The translations under genes were made by a program, and so were the position numbers. A stretch of 8,420 bases of DNA from Candidatus Hydrogenedentota bacterium. GTDB taxonomy: Bacteria; Hydrogenedentota; Hydrogenedentia; Hydrogenedentales; SLHB01. Positions 5,723-8,420 of this stretch are shown piece after piece; within the stretch, counting starts at the first letter, position 1, and the number at the start of each line of letters is the position of its first letter. The stretch spans positions 1 to 8,420 of the forward strand of contig JAKJDA010000103.1 in NCBI GenBank assembly GCA_022706165.1, read 5' to 3'. The notes under the pieces are model-generated. The model ran no database searches. It was not told the DNA's origin and worked only from the letters and a program-made list of their open reading frames with translations.

Positions 5723-5728
5723 TATAGT
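5700..5728 (+). promoter_or_regulatory. nikR promoter embedded in the hairpin
   Basis: GTGACA (5700-5705) and TATAGT (5723-5728) each match the sigma70 boxes at five of six positions, with the optimal 17-base spacer. The -35 box lies mostly in the hairpin loop and the right arm forms the spacer. Transcription would start near 5735, about 20 bases before the nikR ATG. Confidence 0.6.
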
Positions 5729-5752
5729 CATGGCGTCAAGCAAGGAGCCATG
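5729..5752. promoter_or_regulatory. Dyad CATGGC-N12-GCCATG, possible nikR autoregulatory site
   Basis: The two 6-base half sites lie between the -10 box and the nikR start and cover the predicted start point and ribosome site. Ribbon-helix-helix tetramers such as NikR bind spaced dyads; the E. coli site is GTATGA-N16-TCATAC. Sequence and spacing differ here, so this is only a candidate. The right half contains an ATG at 5750 that is out of frame with nikR. Confidence 0.25.
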
Positions 5753-5754
5753 CC

Positions 5755-6171
5755 ATGCCGCACGTGGAACGGTTGAGTTTTTCCATTGAAAAACCCCTGC
5801 TCGAACGGCTCGAGAAATTGGTGGCCGAAGGAAACTACGCCAACCGCTCGGAATTCATCCGTGACATGGTGCGCGATCGCCTCGTCGAGCAGGAATGGGA
5901 ACGCAACGAAGAGGCATTGGGTTCCCTCACCATCGTCTATGACCATCATGTCCGGCTGCTCACCGAGAAACTCGTCTCCCTGCAGCACGATTGCCACGGA
6001 TCCATTCTTGTCACGACCCACGTTCACCTCGACCACCACCGCTGCGTCGAAGTAATCCTGGTCCGGGGCGCCGCAAAAGAAATCCGCCGCCTGGCCGACC
6101 TCATCCGCCAACAAAAAGGCGTGCTCCATGCCGCCCTCTCCATGAGCTCCGCCGGCCATTGCCTGGCATAG
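5755..6171 (+). CDS. nikR: Nickel-responsive transcriptional regulator NikR
   Basis: NikR is a cytoplasmic tetrameric regulator that binds DNA when loaded with Ni(II), usually to repress nickel uptake genes. This 138-residue protein has the ribbon-helix-helix domain at about 1-50 (VERLSFSIEKPLLERLEKLV, then YANRSEFIRDMVRDRL). The C-terminal ACT-like metal domain covers 57-135. The four nickel ligands are all present: His78, His89, His91 and Cys97 correspond to E. coli His76, His87, His89 and Cys95 with identical spacing (THVHLDHHRC, 88-97). Length is close to the 133 of E. coli. An AAGGAG site (5742-5747) precedes the ATG by seven bases. No nickel transporter, urease or hydrogenase gene is in the window, so its targets are unknown. 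Members of the family can respond to other metals, but the intact site favours nickel. Confidence 0.95.
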   Translation: MPHVERLSFSIEKPLLERLEKLVAEGNYANRSEFIRDMVRDRLVEQEWERNEEALGSLTIVYDHHVRLLTEKLVSLQHDCHGSILVTTHVHLDHHRCVEVILVRGAAKEIRRLADLIRQQKGVLHAALSMSSAGHCLA

Positions 6172-6217
6172 GGGTTCGGTCCCGTTCCATCTGAAGACAA
6201 CAAGCCCTAGCGCATAC

Positions 6218-6233
6218 TTTTTTTTGGGGGGGG
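6218..6233. repeat. T8-G8 double homopolymer
   Basis: Eight T bases are followed directly by eight G bases in the gap after nikR. Such tracts are prone to slippage and to sequencing error, so the exact length should be treated with caution. The T-run lies 47 bases after the nikR stop and could aid termination, though no strong stem precedes it. Confidence 0.8.
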
Positions 6234-6240
6234 AAGGGAG

Positions 6241-6301
6241 TCCATCAACCACAGACCGCCGCTGACGCAAGAAGCGTTTTCGGCGGAATTTGCTGGATGG
6301 A
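6241..6301. terminator. Nested hairpin between convergent genes
   Basis: CCGCCG (6256-6261) pairs with CGGCGG (6281-6286). After a symmetric 3x3 internal loop, ACGC (6265-6268) pairs with GCGT (6274-6277) over the loop AAGAA. An outer TCCATC/GATGGA pairing (6241-6246 with 6296-6301) is possible across unpaired sides. It lies between the stop codons of nikR (+) and the oxidoreductase (-), the expected site for a shared terminator. On the - strand the hairpin is followed by C8A8, not a U-tract. Confidence 0.55.
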
Positions 6302-6320
6302 AGAGAAAAAACGCGTCAAC

Positions 6321-7523
6321 CTATTCCAAATCGCCGATCCAGCGCGATGGGAAAGACGCGTATTCGCGCAGTTCCCATGGGGCGGTTGAAACGGCCCATG
6401 GGGCGCCGGTCTCGGAAAACAGTTTGCCTTCCCGCATGCCGCGATCCATGACGTCGCCGATGCCGGCGATGAGGGTGGCGTCGCCGTTGGGCACGATGGC
6501 GTCGCGGGGAATTGAAACGATCCGGCGCGCGGATTCGTAGGCGCCGTTGACGAGCAGCACGTAGCCTTCGGCTTCCGCGAGCGGCATGAGGAGGGGTTCG
6601 TCGCTTTCCAGAATGACCTCGACCAAGCGGCGCATCAGGGTGGCCGTCGGCGGACAGAATTCCTCGGGCGGGATGACGTCGCCGTTGGGCAACCGGGCCC
6701 CTTGGACATCGTCCACGGCGATGACGCCGTCGTCGCCGACGATGGTCCAGGCGCGCGGGCGGTCTTGCGGCGCGCAATGCGTCAGGTGCACGCAGAGTTC
6801 GGCGCCGGTGTCCAGCGTGGCGCGCAAGCAGCTCGTGTCTTCGCAGGCGATCGGCTTGGCGCGGTATAGCTCGGCCTGCACCGACACAGGGCGCGCGAAA
6901 TCGTGTGGCTCGCTGTCGGCCAGAAACAGGGCCGTGTTGAGCAGGTGCGCGCCCGTCGTGGCGAGAGGACCGTCAAACGTCCATTCGTCGCCACAGCGCA
7001 CGAGGCCGGCCCAGGCGTTGCGGGCGTAGTGCGCGTCGGCGCGCCGACAAAGGGAGACGGCGCGGATGGCGCGCACGGGGCCAACGACGCCTTCGCACAG
7101 ACGCCGTTTCAGGGCGACGAACAGGGGGGCGGCGACGTCGTGAAAGTTGATGGCGCAGATGCCGCCGGTTCGTTGTTGCAAGGCGGCCAATTCGCGAAAG
7201 TGTTGAATCGTGATGGCGGGCGGTTTCTCGAGAAAAACGTGGAGGCCACGTTCGAGGGCGGCTTTTGCCATGGAATACTGGCAAGGGGCGGGCGCGGCGA
7301 TGCTCACGAGTTGGAGGTCGTTCTCGGAGTCGAGCATTTCGCGGTAATCGCGATAGCGAGGAACGCCGATCCCGTTGAGCGGCGATGCCGCCGCGCAGGA
7401 ATCGTCGGGTTCGGCGAAAGCCACGATGCGAACCAGGCCTTCGTTGACAAGGCGCAGGGCGGCTCCCGCATGCACGGAGCCGAAGCCGCCGGTTCCCGCC
7501 AAGGCTATTTTAATGCGGTGCAC
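6321..7523 (-). CDS. Gfo/Idh/MocA family oxidoreductase, GTG start
   Basis: This is a 400-residue NAD(P)-dependent dehydrogenase-like protein of the glucose-fructose oxidoreductase/inositol dehydrogenase family. The Rossmann motif is GTGGFG (10-15). EKPP at 99-102 contains the catalytic Lys100. The C-terminal domain has GPLATTGAHLLN (185-196), where His193 matches the catalytic histidine. There is no signal peptide, so it should be cytoplasmic. It begins with GTG three bases after the stop of the upstream TIM-barrel gene, with GAGGGG about seven bases before the start, so translation is probably coupled. An ATG at 7530 is out of frame. It is not closely similar to the other oxidoreductase in the window, judged by eye, and is longer by 42 residues. 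Sugar or cyclitol oxidation is the family-level role; the substrate is unknown. Confidence 0.9.
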   Translation of the reverse strand: MHRIKIALAGTGGFGSVHAGAALRLVNEGLVRIVAFAEPDDSCAAASPLNGIGVPRYRDYREMLDSENDLQLVSIAAPAPCQYSMAKAALERGLHVFLEKPPAITIQHFRELAALQQRTGGICAINFHDVAAPLFVALKRRLCEGVVGPVRAIRAVSLCRRADAHYARNAWAGLVRCGDEWTFDGPLATTGAHLLNTALFLADSEPHDFARPVSVQAELYRAKPIACEDTSCLRATLDTGAELCVHLTHCAPQDRPRAWTIVGDDGVIAVDDVQGARLPNGDVIPPEEFCPPTATLMRRLVEVILESDEPLLMPLAEAEGYVLLVNGAYESARRIVSIPRDAIVPNGDATLIAGIGDVMDRGMREGKLFSETGAPWAVSTAPWELREYASFPSRWIGDLE

Positions 7524-7526
7524 GGG

Positions 7527-8420
7527 TCATCCCCTCAACGTTTCGAGCAGGGCCTTGCAGGCCTTCACGCCGTCGGGTTCGCTCAGGCGGCCGCCCTCGA
7601 ATTCGATGCCGATATGGCCACGGTAACCATGTTTGCCGACGACGATGCGAAGCAGCCGGTCGAAATCCAACGTCGTTTCCCGGCCTGACTGCGGGTCGAA
7701 GTCGTAGCACTTCGCGCTGACCGCCTTGGCGTAGCTCATCATGAGGTCCACCCCGAGATAGCGGTCCACGTCATCGGGGAAATTGCCAAAGTCAGGCAGC
7801 GTGCCGAGACGGTCATGGTTCACGGCGGCGATGAGTTGGATAAGCGCCTCGGGGCGGGACGACGGTCCTCCGTGATTTTCGATAAGCACGTTGATCTTCC
7901 GCTTCTCGCCGTGATCGCACAATGCGCGCAACGGCTTTACGGAACGATCGACGAATTCTTTCATCGCGATCGGATCGCTCAGCGCGTTGTCGGAATAGCC
8001 CGTCCAGTTCATGCGAATCGAATGACAGCCGAGATAGTGGGCGAAATCGATCATCCTGCGGTGCCGTTCGACGGCGTCGCGACGCTCCTCCTCGGCGGCG
8101 GCGCCGATATGGCCTTGTCCGTCCACCATGATGAGCAGCAACTTCACGTCGTGATCCGAAGCAGCGCGAGCAAACGCGTCCAGAAAGGCTTTTCTTTCCC
8201 GGAATGCGCCGGTTTGAATCGGCATCATGCCGCTGACGAGTTCCAGGGCGGCGATCCCAAACTCCTGGCGCACGTAGCCGGGCACGTCCAGGATCGCGAG
8301 TTGACCCGGTTTGCCGCCGACGGTCCTGTGGAGGGACCACATGGCGAGGGAAATATCGAACGTTCGTGCGACCGGCTCCTCCGCAGCGGAAGTCGCCGCC
8401 CAAACGGCGGCGCCCACGCC
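7527..8420 (-). CDS. Sugar phosphate isomerase/epimerase-like TIM barrel, 5' truncated, probably exported
   Basis: This protein belongs to the xylose isomerase-like TIM-barrel superfamily. The frame is open to the window edge, so the GTG at 8417 is not a convincing start. The first visible residues, GVGAAVWAATSAAEEP, look like the hydrophobic and A-x-A end of a Sec or Tat signal peptide whose beginning lies outside. Likely metal-site residues, numbered from the codon at 8417, are Glu180 in LIENHGG (178-184), Asp209 in LPDFGN (207-212), the segment KCYDF (236-240) and Glu272 or Glu274 in GIEFEGG (270-276). About 297 residues are visible, so the barrel is essentially complete. It is directly followed by a Gfo/Idh/MocA gene, a common pairing in sugar or inositol breakdown. 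Isomerase, epimerase or keto-sugar lyase activity are all possible. Confidence 0.87.
   Translation of the reverse strand, partial: GVGAAVWAATSAAEEPVARTFDISLAMWSLHRTVGGKPGQLAILDVPGYVRQEFGIAALELVSGMMPIQTGAFRERKAFLDAFARAASDHDVKLLLIMVDGQGHIGAAAEEERRDAVERHRRMIDFAHYLGCHSIRMNWTGYSDNALSDPIAMKEFVDRSVKPLRALCDHGEKRKINVLIENHGGPSSRPEALIQLIAAVNHDRLGTLPDFGNFPDDVDRYLGVDLMMSYAKAVSAKCYDFDPQSGRETTLDFDRLLRIVVGKHGYRGHIGIEFEGGRLSEPDGVKACKALLETLRG

Noticed and set aside
6903..7688. 261-codon + strand ORF
   Set aside because: It is antisense to the coupled oxidoreductase and TIM-barrel genes and shows no family features.

Overview
The window comes from a GC-rich bacterial chromosome with no phage, plasmid or insertion-sequence genes. 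Three traits loosely suggest an uncultured lineage of the Planctomycetota, Lentisphaerota or Hydrogenedentota kind: two Gfo/Idh/MocA oxidoreductases, a sugar isomerase-like TIM barrel with what looks like the tail of an export signal, and an 8-base-periodic extragenic repeat. This placement is inference only; there is no rRNA or other marker gene here.

Left part (1-3857, all +): the end of a glucose-1-phosphate cytidylyltransferase gene (rfbF), an inverted composite repeat, a CDP-glucose 4,6-dehydratase-like SDR, a Gfo/Idh/MocA oxidoreductase and a class II aldolase. The first two enzymes would make CDP-4-keto-6-deoxyglucose for surface polysaccharide. The expected RfbH-type dehydratase is not the next gene; a reductase-like protein and an aldolase follow instead.

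Middle part (3858-6171): a perfect 18-bp hairpin separates the aldolase from a convergent gene for a small zinc-ribbon protein with a very acidic tail. That gene has its own TATAAT promoter in a 375-bp divergent region. On the other side of this region, a sigma54-type (-24/-12) promoter candidate precedes two tandem small heat shock protein genes. A GC-rich hairpin ends that unit, and it overlaps the promoter of a nickel-responsive regulator gene, nikR, in which all four nickel ligands are intact.

Right part (6172-8420, genes on -): a T8G8 homopolymer and a nested hairpin lie between nikR and a convergent two-gene unit. That unit is a TIM-barrel sugar isomerase/epimerase-like protein, cut by the window edge, followed after 3 bases by a second Gfo/Idh/MocA oxidoreductase starting with GTG. 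The pair probably acts in oxidation or isomerisation of sugars or polyols; the substrate cannot be read from sequence.

No single complete new system is evident. The points most worth checking are the composite repeat, the sigma54-like control region of the heat shock pair, the promoter inside the hairpin before nikR, and the atypical sugar cluster.
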